Shown: positions 44,101-52,773, numbered from the stretch's first letter. The stretch is 64,000 bases of DNA from Meridianimaribacter flavus (GCF_004366715.1 NZ_SOQZ01000006.1:124001-188000); one strand, 5' to 3'. Program-made: numbers and translations. The notes: generated by a model from the sequence alone, not told the origin.

Positions 44101-44685
44101 TTGAAATTGAAAAACGAAACTCGTAAAGACGAAATCATAAAAACTGCAGCTAAACTATTTAAAGAAAAAGGATATAGTGCTGTAACTATGCGCGATTTAG
44201 CAACTGAAATGGGCATGAAAGCGGCAAGTCTTTACAATCATATAAATTCTAAGCAACAAATTCTGAAAGAGATAATAATTTCCTTGGCAGAAGAATTTAC
44301 TACTGGATTGCAGGAAATCCAGAAATCCAATAAGTCAAATATCGAAAAGCTTAGAGATATTGTTAAACTGCATGTGAACATTACCTCTCATAACACCTAC
44401 GGAATGGCTTCTCTTAATAACGATTGGATGCATCTTGAAGAAAAGTTGGAGTATTACTTGCAACTGCGTTCTAATTATGAAGATGAATTCAGAAATATTA
44501 TCCAACAAGGCATCAAAAAGGAAGAGATAATTAATGAAAATATCGAAGTCATGCTCTTTTCAATTTTATCAACCTTACGCTCTTTATATCTCTGGATTCC
44601 TAAAAAAGAAGACTTAAACCCTGAAGAGTTGTCTCAACAATTAAGTGAAGTGTTAATTAACGGTATTAACAAAAAAATCGATTAA
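44101..44685 (+). CDS. TetR/AcrR-family regulator, likely repressor of the paa genes
   Basis: The 194-residue regulator has an N-terminal helix-turn-helix (IIKTAAKLFKEKGYSAVTMRDLATEMGMKAASLYNHINSK, residues about 12-52) and a ligand-binding all-alpha domain. The start is TTG, with no in-frame ATG earlier in the gap. It is directly upstream of paaE and in the same direction. A 20-base palindrome at 44706-44725, beside a -7 box, is a likely operator. Phenylacetyl-CoA is the usual effector of such repressors; that is inferred here. Confidence 0.82.
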   Translation: MKLKNETRKDEIIKTAAKLFKEKGYSAVTMRDLATEMGMKAASLYNHINSKQQILKEIIISLAEEFTTGLQEIQKSNKSNIEKLRDIVKLHVNITSHNTYGMASLNNDWMHLEEKLEYYLQLRSNYEDEFRNIIQQGIKKEEIINENIEVMLFSILSTLRSLYLWIPKKEDLNPEELSQQLSEVLINGINKKID

Positions 44686-44691
44686 TTTTTG

Positions 44692-44699
44692 TAAATTTG
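44692..44699 (+). promoter_or_regulatory. -7 promoter box of the paa operon
   Basis: TAAATTTG matches TAnnTTTG exactly and stands 7 bases before the TetR-type palindrome. Confidence 0.5.
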
Positions 44700-44705
44700 T
44701 CAAGC

Positions 44706-44725
44706 AAACTAACAAGTGTTAGTTT
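44706..44725. promoter_or_regulatory. TetR-type operator upstream of paaE
   Basis: The arms AAACTAACA and TGTTAGTTT are exact inverse copies separated by two bases, at the expected transcript start. A second site with 16 of 20 identical bases is at 56994-57013. Confidence 0.65.
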
Positions 44726-44791
44726 TAAGATCAAGACTCGAAATCGTTTTCGGGTAATTGTGTAAAACAGACCTTAATTAAAGATAAAATA

Positions 44792-44835
44792 AATTCTTCC
44801 CTTTTTGGGAAGATGTCCGAAGGACAGAAGGGGCT
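44792..44835. repeat. Palindromic repeat, family D, abutting paaE
   Basis: It contains CTTCCC-TTTTT-GGGAAG and GTCC/GGAC hairpins and ends in AGAAGGGGCTT, one base before the paaE ATG. An in-frame ATG at 44813 lies within it and is not thought to be used. Confidence 0.65.
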
Positions 44836-44836
44836 T

Positions 44837-45910
44837 ATGGCAGATTTTCATAAATTAAGAATAAAAGATATTTACAAGGAAACAAAAGATACATCAGTTG
44901 TAACTTTTGATATTCCTGAAGCATTGCAAGACGAATTTAAATTCTCGCAAGGGCAACATTTAACGCTTAAGGCATTAATTAATGGCGAAGATGTACGTCG
45001 TTCGTATTCGCTATGTTCTAGTCCGTTTGATAACGAATGGAAAGTGGCGGTAAAAGAAATTCCAGGAGGAAAATTCTCAACCTTTGTCAATAGCACATTA
45101 AAAGCAGGAGACGAGCTAGATGTTATGGCACCTAGCGGAACATTTGGCGTAGATTGTAATGCAGATAATGCTAAAAACTACTTGTTTTTTGCAGCAGGAA
45201 GTGGTGTTACGCCAATTCTTTCAATGATTAAAGCGCATTTGGCAGCAGAGCCAAACTCAACTTGTAAGTTGTTTTATGTCAATAGAACAGCAAAATCCAT
45301 TATCTTTAAGGAAGAGTTAGAGCAATTAAGAAATGCCTATTTCGGTCGTTTGGAAATCTATTATTTTCTAACCAAAGAAAAGCGAGATATTGAGTTGTTT
45401 AATGGTCGTTTTGATGATGAAAAAATGAAAGTGCTCACCAAGACATTCATTGATATTCCAGATACAAGCGAAGTGTTTTTGTGCGGACCAGAAGATATGG
45501 TTAATTACGTGAGTAATTATCTAGCTGAAGCCGGTTTGCCAAAAGATTTAATTCATTTCGAATTATTTGTAAAAGGTCTAACCGAAGAAGATAAAAAACG
45601 TGTTGAGCGTTTATCAGAACAAAAAATTGATGGTGTCGAAGTTGTTATTATCGATGGCGGAAAAGAATTCCGTTTTACAATGCAGCAAGACGATGATAAT
45701 ATTTTAGATGGTGCACTAACTGCCGGAGCAGATTTGCCATTTGCTTGCAAAGGAGGCGTTTGCAGTACCTGTAAGTGCCAAGTAATGGAAGGCGAAGTTG
45801 AAATGAAAATCAACTACGCACTAGAAGAAGATGAAGTCGCACAAAACTATGTGTTAAGCTGTCAAGCCGTTCCAACTACTAAAAAAGTGGTGGTCGATTT
45901 CGACGTGTAA
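44837..45910 (+). CDS. paaE: Phenylacetyl-CoA epoxidase reductase subunit
   Basis: This subunit passes electrons from NADPH to the di-iron epoxidase PaaABC. I chose the ATG at 44837 (MADFHKLRIKDIY). The 24 bases before it, although open, belong to a palindromic repeat. The 357 residues have an FAD domain (RRSYSLCSSP near residue 55), an NAD domain (FFAAGSGVTPILSMI) and a C-terminal plant-type 2Fe-2S domain (FACKGGVCSTCKCQV, later C in LSCQ). Order and length are typical. Confidence 0.92.
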   Translation: MADFHKLRIKDIYKETKDTSVVTFDIPEALQDEFKFSQGQHLTLKALINGEDVRRSYSLCSSPFDNEWKVAVKEIPGGKFSTFVNSTLKAGDELDVMAPSGTFGVDCNADNAKNYLFFAAGSGVTPILSMIKAHLAAEPNSTCKLFYVNRTAKSIIFKEELEQLRNAYFGRLEIYYFLTKEKRDIELFNGRFDDEKMKVLTKTFIDIPDTSEVFLCGPEDMVNYVSNYLAEAGLPKDLIHFELFVKGLTEEDKKRVERLSEQKIDGVEVVIIDGGKEFRFTMQQDDDNILDGALTAGADLPFACKGGVCSTCKCQVMEGEVEMKINYALEEDEVAQNYVLSCQAVPTTKKVVVDFDV

Positions 45911-45919
45911 ATAGAATTT

Positions 45920-45944
45920 GTTATTCCGCACTTGATGCGGAATC
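45920..45944. repeat. Palindromic repeat, family B variant, between paaE and paaA
   Basis: ATTCCGCA-CTTGA-TGCGGAAT forms an 8-bp perfect stem with the same CTTGA loop as the copies at 10702 and 57023. Confidence 0.7.
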
Positions 45945-45981
45945 CACTAAACATTAAAAACTATTCACTAAATACTAAATT

Positions 45982-46938
45982 ATGAGTGAAGAACAAATAA
46001 AAAACCTGGAAGAGCAATTTGAAGCGCGTATCGCTCGCGACGAAAAAATTGAACCTAAAGACTGGATGCCAGAAAAATATCGTCAAACGCATATTAGGCA
46101 AATTAGTCAGCACGCGCATTCCGAAATTGTAGGGATGTTACCAGAAGGTAACTGGATTACTCGTGCACCATCCTTACGTCGTAAAGTAGCTTTATTGGCA
46201 AAAGTACAGGATGAAGCTGGTCACGGATTATACCTATACAGTGCTTGCGAAACATTAGACATCTCGCGAGACGAGTTATACGAGCAATTGCATTCGGGTA
46301 AAGCAAAATATTCTTCCATATTCAATTACCCAACAGTAACTTGGGCAGATATGGGAGCTATCGGCTGGTTGGTAGATGGTGCAGCCATTATCAATCAAGT
46401 GCCACTTTGTAGTACGTCTTTTGGACCTTATGCAAGAGCTATGGTGCGCGTGTGTAAAGAAGAAAGTTTTCACCAGCGTCAAGGTTACGAAATTATGCTA
46501 AAGCTTTGTAATGGAACACCAGAACAAAAAGAAATGGCGCAAGATGCACTTAACCGTTGGTGGTGGCCAAGTTTAATGATGTTAGGTCCAACTGATGATA
46601 TGTCTGTTCATACCGAACAATCAATGAAATGGAAACTGAAGCGAAAAACCAATGACGAGTTGCGTCAGCAGTTTATTGATCAAACCGTGCCACAAGCTGA
46701 TATTTTAGGATTAACAATTCCAGACCCAGATTTAAAATGGAACGAAGAGCGTCAGAGTTATGATTTCGGAGAAATTGATTGGGATGAATTCTGGCAAGTC
46801 GTAAAAGGTCACGGACCAATGAACAAAGCAAGAATGAAAGCAAGAGTTGGCGCATGGGAACGTGGTGAATGGGTTAGAGACGCAGCAATGGCTCACGCAG
46901 AAAAGAAAGCAACCTCTTTGAAAAAAGAGGTCTCTTAA
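45982..46938 (+). CDS. paaA: Phenylacetyl-CoA epoxidase catalytic subunit
   Basis: This di-iron oxygenase subunit forms the ring 1,2-epoxide of phenylacetyl-CoA. The 318 residues contain the iron-ligand helices with [19 protein letters not shown] (ExxH) and [16 protein letters not shown] (ExxH). [16 protein letters not shown] follows. It has the normal length. It needs PaaC as structural partner, encoded 670 bases downstream. Confidence 0.95.
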   Translation: MSEEQIKNLEEQFEARIARDEKIEPKDWMPEKYRQTHIRQISQHAHSEIVGMLPEGNWITRAPSLRRKVALLAKVQDEAGHGLYLYSACETLDISRDELYEQLHSGKAKYSSIFNYPTVTWADMGAIGWLVDGAAIINQVPLCSTSFGPYARAMVRVCKEESFHQRQGYEIMLKLCNGTPEQKEMAQDALNRWWWPSLMMLGPTDDMSVHTEQSMKWKLKRKTNDELRQQFIDQTVPQADILGLTIPDPDLKWNEERQSYDFGEIDWDEFWQVVKGHGPMNKARMKARVGAWERGEWVRDAAMAHAEKKATSLKKEVS

Positions 46939-47216
46939 TCAATAAAAATGTACGTGTTTATTGGTTTTTAGAATACGTTGGCAAAATGTCAGCACGTTGA
47001 AATGCAGAATAAGAAAATGAAATCGTTAAAAATTTCTGAAGCCTTGGAAGAAATTTAGATTTCATTTTAAGGTTTTCAATCTGTAGAGCAAGATTGAAAA
47101 ATTCCTCATTTTAACTTGAATTTTTGGTTCGTTTTGTTTCAAGACAAAATGAACGTAAGAAGAAATAAAATAGAAGTATAAATAATAAGATACCTGCTTT
47201 CGCAGGCATACAAATT
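46939..47216. repeat. Array of four consecutive hairpins in the paaA-paaB gap
   Basis: The 278-base gap holds no gene. Four hairpins were found: 47014-47068 (11-bp outer and 8-bp inner stems), 47073-47100 (10-bp stem TTTTCAATCT/AGATTGAAAA), 47127-47154 (11-bp stem with one G-U pair) and 47189-47209 (GATACCTGC-TTTC-GCAGGCAT). The last matches the repeat before paaZ (52971). The gap appears to be a stack of different palindromic repeats. Confidence 0.65.
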
Positions 47217-47507
47217 ATGTCAAACAAAAAAAACTGGCCACTTTGGGAGGTTTTCGTAAGAAGTAAAAATGGATTAGAACATCGTCATTTCGGAAGTCTT
47301 CACGCAGCAGATGCAGAAATGGCTTTAGAAAATGCAAGAGACGTTTACACAAGACGTAACGAAGGCGTAAGCATTTGGGTTGTAGAAAGTAAGCATATTA
47401 CAGCATCAAATCCAGAGCATAATGGCGAATTATTTGAACCAGCACAAGACAAGGTGTATCGTCATCCAACATTTTATGATTTACCAGACGACGTAAAACA
47501 TATGTAA
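47217..47507 (+). CDS. paaB: Phenylacetyl-CoA epoxidase subunit PaaB
   Basis: This small 96-residue subunit of the PaaABCE complex thinks to bridge PaaAC units. It contains WPLWEVFVRSKNGLEHRHFG, SLHAADAEMALENARDVYTRR and NEGVSIWVVESKHI, all typical. It is preceded by repeat hairpins and followed by two more, and is in line with paaA and paaC. Confidence 0.95.
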   Translation: MSNKKNWPLWEVFVRSKNGLEHRHFGSLHAADAEMALENARDVYTRRNEGVSIWVVESKHITASNPEHNGELFEPAQDKVYRHPTFYDLPDDVKHM

Positions 47508-47520
47508 CAAAGCAAGGCTT

Positions 47521-47550
47521 TGTCATCCTGAACTCGTTTCAGGATCTCTT
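47521..47550. repeat. Palindromic repeat, family B, between paaB and paaC
   Basis: ATCCTGAA-CTCGT-TTCAGGAT forms an 8-bp perfect stem followed by CTCTT. It is almost identical to the copy at 48905. Confidence 0.75.
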
Positions 47551-47563
47551 TATTTATGTTAAA

Positions 47564-47593
47564 TGTCACCTTGAGCGCAGTCGAAAGGTCTCA
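47564..47593. repeat. Repeat related to the second half of the metH2 insert
   Basis: TTGAGCGCAGTCGA here is the inverse of TCGACTGCGCTCAA in the metH2 insert at 10737. It follows the family B copy after 13 bases, so the same two elements are again neighbours. Confidence 0.6.
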
Positions 47594-47605
47594 ATTTGAT
47601 TAAAA

Positions 47606-48361
47606 ATGAAAAATAAAAACCTATACAACTACATCCTAGGAATCGCAGACAACAGCCTCATTCTCGGTCAGAGATTAGGAGAGCTTTGCGGTCACGGACC
47701 AAGTTTAGAAACCGATATCGCGTGCACTAATATGTCACTGGATTTATTAGGACAAGTGCGTAGTTATTATCAATATGGAGCGAAGATAGCAGGAGACGGC
47801 AGAACAGAAGATGATATCGCGATGCTTCGTAAAGAACGCGAATACTTCAATGTTTTGTTGGTGGAACAGCCAAATACCGATTTTGGGTACACAATGGCAA
47901 GACAATTCTTATTCGATGTATATCATTTTTTAATGCTAACCGAATTAGAAAAGAGTACCGATTTAAATCTGTCTGCAATTGCAAAAAAATCTATTAAAGA
48001 AGTGAGTTACCACAAGCGTTTCTCATCAGATTGGATAAAGCGATTAGGAGACGGAACCGAAGAAAGCCATAAGCGTATTCAAACCGCAATAAATGATTTA
48101 TGGACGTATACCGATGAATTATTCCATCAAACCGAAGCTGATAAAGCTATGGTTGCTGAAGGCGTTGGAGTAGATGTCACTAAATTAAAAGATGCTTATT
48201 ACGAAGAAGTAAATGCAGTTTTAGAAGAAGCAACGTTAAGCGTTCCAGAAAGCAAATATTTTCAAAAAGGAGGAAAGCAAGGCATTCATACCGAACATAT
48301 GGGTTACTTGCTAGCCGATTTACAATATATGCAACGTACCTATCCAAATATGGAATGGTAA
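47606..48361 (+). CDS. paaC: Phenylacetyl-CoA epoxidase subunit PaaC
   Basis: This ferritin-like subunit forms the structural partner of PaaA. The 251 residues contain ILGIADNSLILGQRLGELCGHGP, DIACTNMSLDLLGQVRS, NTDFGYTMARQFLFDVYHF and the C-terminal HTEHMGYLLADLQYMQRTYPN. Length and blocks fit the family. It is followed by a family A repeat that starts 3 bases after its stop. Confidence 0.95.
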   Translation: MKNKNLYNYILGIADNSLILGQRLGELCGHGPSLETDIACTNMSLDLLGQVRSYYQYGAKIAGDGRTEDDIAMLRKEREYFNVLLVEQPNTDFGYTMARQFLFDVYHFLMLTELEKSTDLNLSAIAKKSIKEVSYHKRFSSDWIKRLGDGTEESHKRIQTAINDLWTYTDELFHQTEADKAMVAEGVGVDVTKLKDAYYEEVNAVLEEATLSVPESKYFQKGGKQGIHTEHMGYLLADLQYMQRTYPNMEW

Positions 48362-48363
48362 CC

Positions 48364-48389
48364 AATTCCTGCGAAAGCAGGAATCTCTT
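48364..48389. repeat. Palindromic repeat, family A, between paaC and paaD
   Basis: ATTCCTGC-GAAA-GCAGGAAT forms an 8-bp perfect stem followed by CTCTT; it fills almost the whole 35-base gap. Confidence 0.75.
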
Positions 48390-48396
48390 TTAAAAT

Positions 48397-48897
48397 ATGA
48401 CAACAACAGAGCAACATATCAATCCAAAACTGGTAAAGGTTCTGGAGTCTATTTCAGACCCAGAAATCCCAGTGTTATCCATTATGGATATGGGTGTTGT
48501 GCGTTCTGCTGTTATCGAAAATGATATTGTAAAAATCGAAATCACACCAACTTACAGTGGCTGTCCTGCAATGGATGTTATCGGAGACGATATCAAACGC
48601 GCAATGCAAAAAGCAGGTTATAAAGCTGAAGTAGATTTGATTTTGCATCCAGCTTGGACAACCGATTGGATTACACCAAGAGGCAGAAAGGCACTCGAAG
48701 ATTATGGAATCGCAGCACCATTAGATGAAGAAGCTGACAAGTCCGTGTTGCTGGAAGGAAAACAATTAGTAAAATGTCCGCAATGCGGAAGCACAAATAC
48801 AAAAATGATAAGTCAATTTGGTTCAACAGCTTGCAAAGCACAATTTCAGTGCAACGACTGCCAAGAACCATTTGATTATTTTAAATGTTTGAAGTGA
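48397..48897 (+). CDS. paaD: PaaD, metal-sulfur maturation factor of the phenylacetyl-CoA epoxidase
   Basis: The 166-residue protein has an N-terminal MIP18/DUF59 domain (ISDPEIPVLSIMDMGVV, TYSGCPAMDVIGDDI) and a C-terminal zinc ribbon with two Cys pairs (KCPQCGS, then CNDCQEPF). It is thought to help assemble the metal centre of the epoxidase complex. It belongs to the canonical paaABCDE set, here in the order E-A-B-C-D. Confidence 0.93.
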   Translation: MTTTEQHINPKLVKVLESISDPEIPVLSIMDMGVVRSAVIENDIVKIEITPTYSGCPAMDVIGDDIKRAMQKAGYKAEVDLILHPAWTTDWITPRGRKALEDYGIAAPLDEEADKSVLLEGKQLVKCPQCGSTNTKMISQFGSTACKAQFQCNDCQEPFDYFKCLK

Positions 48898-48904
48898 CAA
48901 CTTT

Positions 48905-48935
48905 TGTCATCCTGAACTCGTTTCAGGATCTCATT
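48905..48935. repeat. Palindromic repeat, family B, before paaG
   Basis: ATCCTGAA-CTCGT-TTCAGGAT with CTCATT. It lies within an open frame that would add VILNSFQDL to the next protein; such residues are the typical translation of this repeat. Confidence 0.75.
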
Positions 48936-48956
48936 AAGATTAATAATTATAAAATT

Positions 48957-49736
48957 ATGAGTTCAATAGAACTAAAAATAGAAAACAACATAGCCTACAT
49001 CACACTAAATCGATCAGAAGTTTTTAACAGCTTCAATCGTGAAATGGCATTAAACCTACAGCAAGTTTTTGACGATTGCGAAAGTAATTCTGAAGTAAGA
49101 GCAATTGTGCTAACCGGAAACGGAAAAGCATTTTGCGCAGGTCAAGATTTAAAAGAAGTAACAAGTCCGGAACTAAATCCAGGATTCAAGAAAATTCTAG
49201 AAGAGCATTATAACCCAATTATCACCAGAATTAGAAACATTAAAAAACCAATCATTGGTGCGATAAATGGTGTGGCGGCTGGTGCAGGAGCTAACATTGC
49301 ATTGGCTTGTGATATCGTTGTGGCTCACGAAAAAGTAAGTTTTATTCAAGCGTTTAGTTTAATAGGTTTGATTCCTGATAGTGCAGGAACGTTCTTTTTG
49401 CCGCGATTAATAGGTTTTCAAAAAGCATCTGCATTAGCGATGTTAGGAGATAAAGTGTCTGCCGATGAAGCTGAAAAAATGGGAATGATTTACAAAGTGT
49501 TGCCATTAGAAAGTTTTGAAGAGGAAGTAAATAAACTAGCCTTAAAACTCGCTAATATGCCAACATTAGCTTTAGGGAAAATCAAGGAAGCGTTTAATCA
49601 ATCCTTAACCAATAATTTGGAAGAGCAATTAGCATTAGAATCAAAATTACAGATCGAAGCAGCTCAAACTAAAGATTACGAAGAAGGCGTTTCAGCTTTT
49701 GTAGAAAAACGTAAACCAACTTTTAAAGGAAAATAA
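48957..49736 (+). CDS. paaG: Enoyl-CoA hydratase/isomerase family, likely 1,2-epoxyphenylacetyl-CoA isomerase
   Basis: This crotonase-family enzyme is placed directly after the epoxidase genes, where PaaG opens the epoxide ring to an oxepin. The ATG at 48957 (MSSIELKIENNIAYI) is chosen over an upstream in-frame ATG, because the extra 24 codons are mainly a palindromic repeat. The 259 residues show the oxyanion-hole parts AFCAGQDLKEV and INGVAAGAGANIALACDI, and the catalytic-region SLIGLIPDSAGTFFLPRLIG. It overlaps paaH by one base. Confidence 0.87.
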   Translation: MSSIELKIENNIAYITLNRSEVFNSFNREMALNLQQVFDDCESNSEVRAIVLTGNGKAFCAGQDLKEVTSPELNPGFKKILEEHYNPIITRIRNIKKPIIGAINGVAAGAGANIALACDIVVAHEKVSFIQAFSLIGLIPDSAGTFFLPRLIGFQKASALAMLGDKVSADEAEKMGMIYKVLPLESFEEEVNKLALKLANMPTLALGKIKEAFNQSLTNNLEEQLALESKLQIEAAQTKDYEEGVSAFVEKRKPTFKGK

Positions 49737-50890
49737 TGAACGTAGGAATAATAGGTTCAGGAACAATGGGAAGCGGTATCGCTCAAGTAGCGGCAACTGC
49801 AGGTTGTTCTTTGAAATTATACGATACAAATCAAGCGGCTTTAGACAAAGCTAAAGCAAGCCTTGAAAAAATATTAAATAGACTCATTGAAAAAGGTCGA
49901 ATAGATGCTGAAGAAAAAAACAGAATTCAGTCAAATATCAGGTATGTCGATAGTCTAAAAGCATTAGCAGATTCAAATCTTACGATTGAAGCTATTGTAG
50001 AAAATATCGATATCAAGAAGAAAGTTTTTTCAGAATTGGAAAGCTATGTTGCGGATGATTGTATCATTGCATCAAACACATCGAGTTTATCCATAGCATC
50101 CATAGCATCATCATTGCAAAAACCAGAACGTTGCATCGGAATTCACTTTTTCAACCCAGCACCATTAATGAAGTTGGTTGAGGTTATTCCAGCAGTGCAA
50201 ACCTCAAAAGCGGTTTTAGACAAATCGGTTGAAACCATAAAAAGTTGGAAAAAAACAGTAGCTGTTGCCAAGGATACACCTGGTTTTATCGTAAACCGTG
50301 TAGCGCGACCATTTTACGGAGAAGCCTTAAGAATTTACGAAGAGGGTATCGCTGATTTTGAAACCATTGACCATAGCTTGAAAACATTGGGAGGTTTTAG
50401 AATGGGACCATTCGAATTAATGGATTTCATAGGTAACGATGTCAATTACATAGTAACGGAAACCGTATTTACAGCCTTTTATTTCGACCCAAGGTACAAA
50501 CCAAGTTTCACACAAAAGCGTTTAAGTGAAGCAGGCTATTTAGGGAGAAAAACAGGAAAAGGTTACTATGATTATTCTGAAGGATCTGTAAAGCAAGAAC
50601 CAAAAGAAGATAGCGAATTAGCACAAACCATTTTCGACCGAGTTTTAGTAATGTTAATCAACGAAGCAGCAGACGCTTTGTTTCTAAACATCGCATCAGC
50701 AGAAGATATAGACAACGCAATGACTAAAGGTGTTAATTATCCAAAAGGATTATTAGCCTGGGCAGATGAAAAAGGAATGGATTGGTGTGTAACAAAATTA
50801 GATGAATTATACAATGAGTACCACGAAGACAGATACCGTTGCAGTCCGTTGTTGCGTAAGATGAATAAAGAAAATAAAACATTTTTTTAA
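49736..50890 (+). CDS. paaH: 3-hydroxyacyl-CoA dehydrogenase, probable PaaH
   Basis: This NAD-dependent enzyme oxidises 3-hydroxyadipyl-CoA in the lower phenylacetate pathway. The 384 residues start with IGSGTMGSGIAQVAATAG, then SNTSSLSIASIAS, CIGIHFFNPAPLMKLVEV and DTPGFIVNRVARPFYGEAL. It has the normal NAD domain and a duplicated C-terminal domain. It is shorter than the E. coli PaaH of about 475 residues. It overlaps paaG by one base. Confidence 0.9.
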   Translation: MNVGIIGSGTMGSGIAQVAATAGCSLKLYDTNQAALDKAKASLEKILNRLIEKGRIDAEEKNRIQSNIRYVDSLKALADSNLTIEAIVENIDIKKKVFSELESYVADDCIIASNTSSLSIASIASSLQKPERCIGIHFFNPAPLMKLVEVIPAVQTSKAVLDKSVETIKSWKKTVAVAKDTPGFIVNRVARPFYGEALRIYEEGIADFETIDHSLKTLGGFRMGPFELMDFIGNDVNYIVTETVFTAFYFDPRYKPSFTQKRLSEAGYLGRKTGKGYYDYSEGSVKQEPKEDSELAQTIFDRVLVMLINEAADALFLNIASAEDIDNAMTKGVNYPKGLLAWADEKGMDWCVTKLDELYNEYHEDRYRCSPLLRKMNKENKTFF

Positions 50891-50895
50891 CAGAA

Positions 50896-50991
50896 CGTCA
50901 GTTCGAGTGAAATTGCTTTTTCTGCAATTTTGTATCGAGAACAAGCAAAACTTCTCGATACAATTTTCTGTCAAAAATTACTCGAAGTGAC
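50896..50991. repeat. Long palindromic repeat, family C, between paaH and paaI
   Basis: CGTCAGTTCGAGTG at the left end is inverse to CTCGAAGTGAC at the right. Inside are AATTGC/GCAATT-like arms and TATCGAGA/TCTCGATA. Copies of similar length are at 58387 and 59570. Confidence 0.7.
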
Positions 50992-51001
50992 AAATTGAAA
51001 T

Positions 51002-51406
51002 ATGAAAGGAGAACAAATTCCACATAAAATGTTAAGTCAAGATGCATTCAGCACTTGGCTAGGCATCGAAATCCTAGAATGCGAAATCGGTCGTTGTCGC
51101 GTGGCAATGACAGTTCGCAAGGAAATGCTTAATAGTATGGGAAAAGCACACGGCGGAATCAGTTATGCATTGGCAGATACCGCTTTTGGTTTTGCGGCAA
51201 ATACACACGGAAAATTTGCTGTGTCTATAGAAACCAGCATCAACCATATAGAAGCTTTAGAAGAAGGAGATTATTTAGTCGCTGAATCTGTGATTGAAAA
51301 CGTAAAAAATAAACTCGGATTTAATATCGTAGAAGTAAAACGAGGAGATGAACTGGTAGCCCTTTTTAAAGGTGTTGTTTATCGCACTCAAAAAGATTGG
51401 GAGTAA
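51002..51406 (+). CDS. paaI: Acyl-CoA thioesterase PaaI
   Basis: This hotdog-fold thioesterase of 134 residues is thought to release CoA from stalled pathway intermediates. It contains MLNSMGKAHGGISYALADTAFGFAANTHG, the family core with its Asp and Gly-rich helix, and VSIETSINHI. Length and position are typical. Repeats of family C precede and families A and D follow. Confidence 0.92.
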   Translation: MKGEQIPHKMLSQDAFSTWLGIEILECEIGRCRVAMTVRKEMLNSMGKAHGGISYALADTAFGFAANTHGKFAVSIETSINHIEALEEGDYLVAESVIENVKNKLGFNIVEVKRGDELVALFKGVVYRTQKDWE

Positions 51407-51407
51407 A

Positions 51408-51430
51408 ATTCCTGCGAAGGCAGTAATCTC
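51408..51430. repeat. Palindromic repeat, family A, after paaI
   Basis: ATTCCTGC-GAAG-GCAGTAAT with CTC: one mismatch to the 8-bp stem of the other copies. Confidence 0.65.
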
Positions 51431-51511
51431 ACAACAAAAAATATTTAAAAAAGATAATTCAATTTATTGAGCGATGAATAGCTCAAAATATTAAAATTAA
51501 TAACTAAAACA

Positions 51512-51547
51512 AGTTCCCTTTCCTTTGGAAAGGGCTAGGGAAAGGCT
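51512..51547. repeat. Palindromic repeat, family D, abutting paaJ
   Basis: TTCCCTTTCC-TTTGGAAAGGG and TAGGGAAAGGCTT: it ends one base before the thiolase ATG, just as the copy before paaE does. Confidence 0.65.
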
Positions 51548-51548
51548 T

Positions 51549-52760
51549 ATGGAAGCATACATAATAGACGGCATAAGAACACCAATAGGAAATTACAAAG
51601 GCACATTATCGGCTGTACGTACAGACGATTTAGCAGCTTTAGTAATTAAAGAAATCGTAAAACGAAACCCAAGCATTCCAAAAGAAGCATACGACGATGT
51701 TATTCTGGGTTGTGCTAATCAAGCTGGAGAAGACAATCGTAATGTCGCTAGAATGGCATCACTTTTAGCAGGATTGCCATTTACAGTTCCAGGAGAAACT
51801 GTAAACAGACTATGTAGTTCAGGTTTGTCAGCAATTATTCACGCAAACAGAGCGATAAAAGCAGGAGATGGCGATGTCTTTATTTCAGGAGGTGTTGAGA
51901 ATATGACACGCGGACCATACGTTATGGCAAAACCATCAAGCGCTTTTGGAGGAGATTCAAAACTTTACGATTCCACATTCGGATGGAGGTTTGTAAACCC
52001 AAAAATGCACGAAATGTATGGCACAGACGGAATGGGAATGACAGCCGAAAATCTTGTCGAGAAATATAACATTTCACGAGAAGACCAAGATGCATTCGCA
52101 TACTGGAGTCAGATGAAAGCATCACAAGCACAAGAAAACGGACGATTAGAAAAAGAAATTCTACCTGTCGAAATTCCTCAACGAAAAAAAGACCCAATCG
52201 TTTTTGCAAAAGACGAATTTGTAAAACCAACAACGTCAAAAGAGATTTTAGCCAAATTACGACCAGCCTTTAAAAAAGAAGGCGGAAGCGTAACCGCAGG
52301 AAACGCATCAGGTTTAAACGACGGAGCAGCAGCAACCATTATCGCTAGTGAAGAGGCTGTGAAAAAATACAATCTAAAGCCTTTAGCGCGCATCGTGAGT
52401 TCGGCTGTCGTAGGTGTAGAACCTCGAATTATGGGCATTGGTCCAGTTGAGGCGTCCAACAAAGCTTTGGCAAAAGCCGGATTAACAATGGACGATATCG
52501 ACATCATAGAACTCAACGAAGCCTTTGCTGCACAAGCATTGGCATGCACCAGAGCTTGGGGATTGGCAGACAATGACCCAAGAATCAACCCAAATGGAGG
52601 CTCTATCGCAATAGGCCATCCGCTTGGCGTTACAGGCACCAGAATCACCTATTCAGCGGCTTTAGAGCTCAAAGAGCAAAACAAGCGTTACGCATTGGTA
52701 ACGATGTGTATTGGCGTGGGTCAAGGCTATGCCGCTGTGATTGAACGAATTCCTGCGTAG
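51549..52760 (+). CDS. paaJ: Acetyl-CoA acetyltransferase, likely 3-oxoadipyl-CoA thiolase
   Basis: This thiolase splits 3-oxoadipyl-CoA into acetyl-CoA and succinyl-CoA. The start at 51549 (MEAYIIDGIRTPIG) is preferred; eight upstream codons lie in a repeat. The 403 residues have the nucleophile NRLCSSGLSA (near residue 90), NEAFAAQALAC, GHPLGVTGTR and the C-terminal CIGVGQG. The stop (TAG) and last residues (RIPA) lie inside a family A repeat at 52749-52773, so the original 3' end was altered. Confidence 0.9.
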   Translation: MEAYIIDGIRTPIGNYKGTLSAVRTDDLAALVIKEIVKRNPSIPKEAYDDVILGCANQAGEDNRNVARMASLLAGLPFTVPGETVNRLCSSGLSAIIHANRAIKAGDGDVFISGGVENMTRGPYVMAKPSSAFGGDSKLYDSTFGWRFVNPKMHEMYGTDGMGMTAENLVEKYNISREDQDAFAYWSQMKASQAQENGRLEKEILPVEIPQRKKDPIVFAKDEFVKPTTSKEILAKLRPAFKKEGGSVTAGNASGLNDGAAATIIASEEAVKKYNLKPLARIVSSAVVGVEPRIMGIGPVEASNKALAKAGLTMDDIDIIELNEAFAAQALACTRAWGLADNDPRINPNGGSIAIGHPLGVTGTRITYSAALELKEQNKRYALVTMCIGVGQGYAAVIERIPA

Positions 52761-52773
52761 GCAGGAATCTCTT
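52749..52773. repeat. Palindromic repeat, family A, overlapping the paaJ stop codon
   Basis: ATTCCTGC-GTAG-GCAGGAAT with CTCTT: the TAG of the loop is the paaJ stop codon. Confidence 0.75.

Noticed and set aside
52178-52648. A 156-residue antisense frame in the thiolase gene
   Set aside because: The sense strand encodes a complete, well-conserved thiolase; the antisense product is low complexity.
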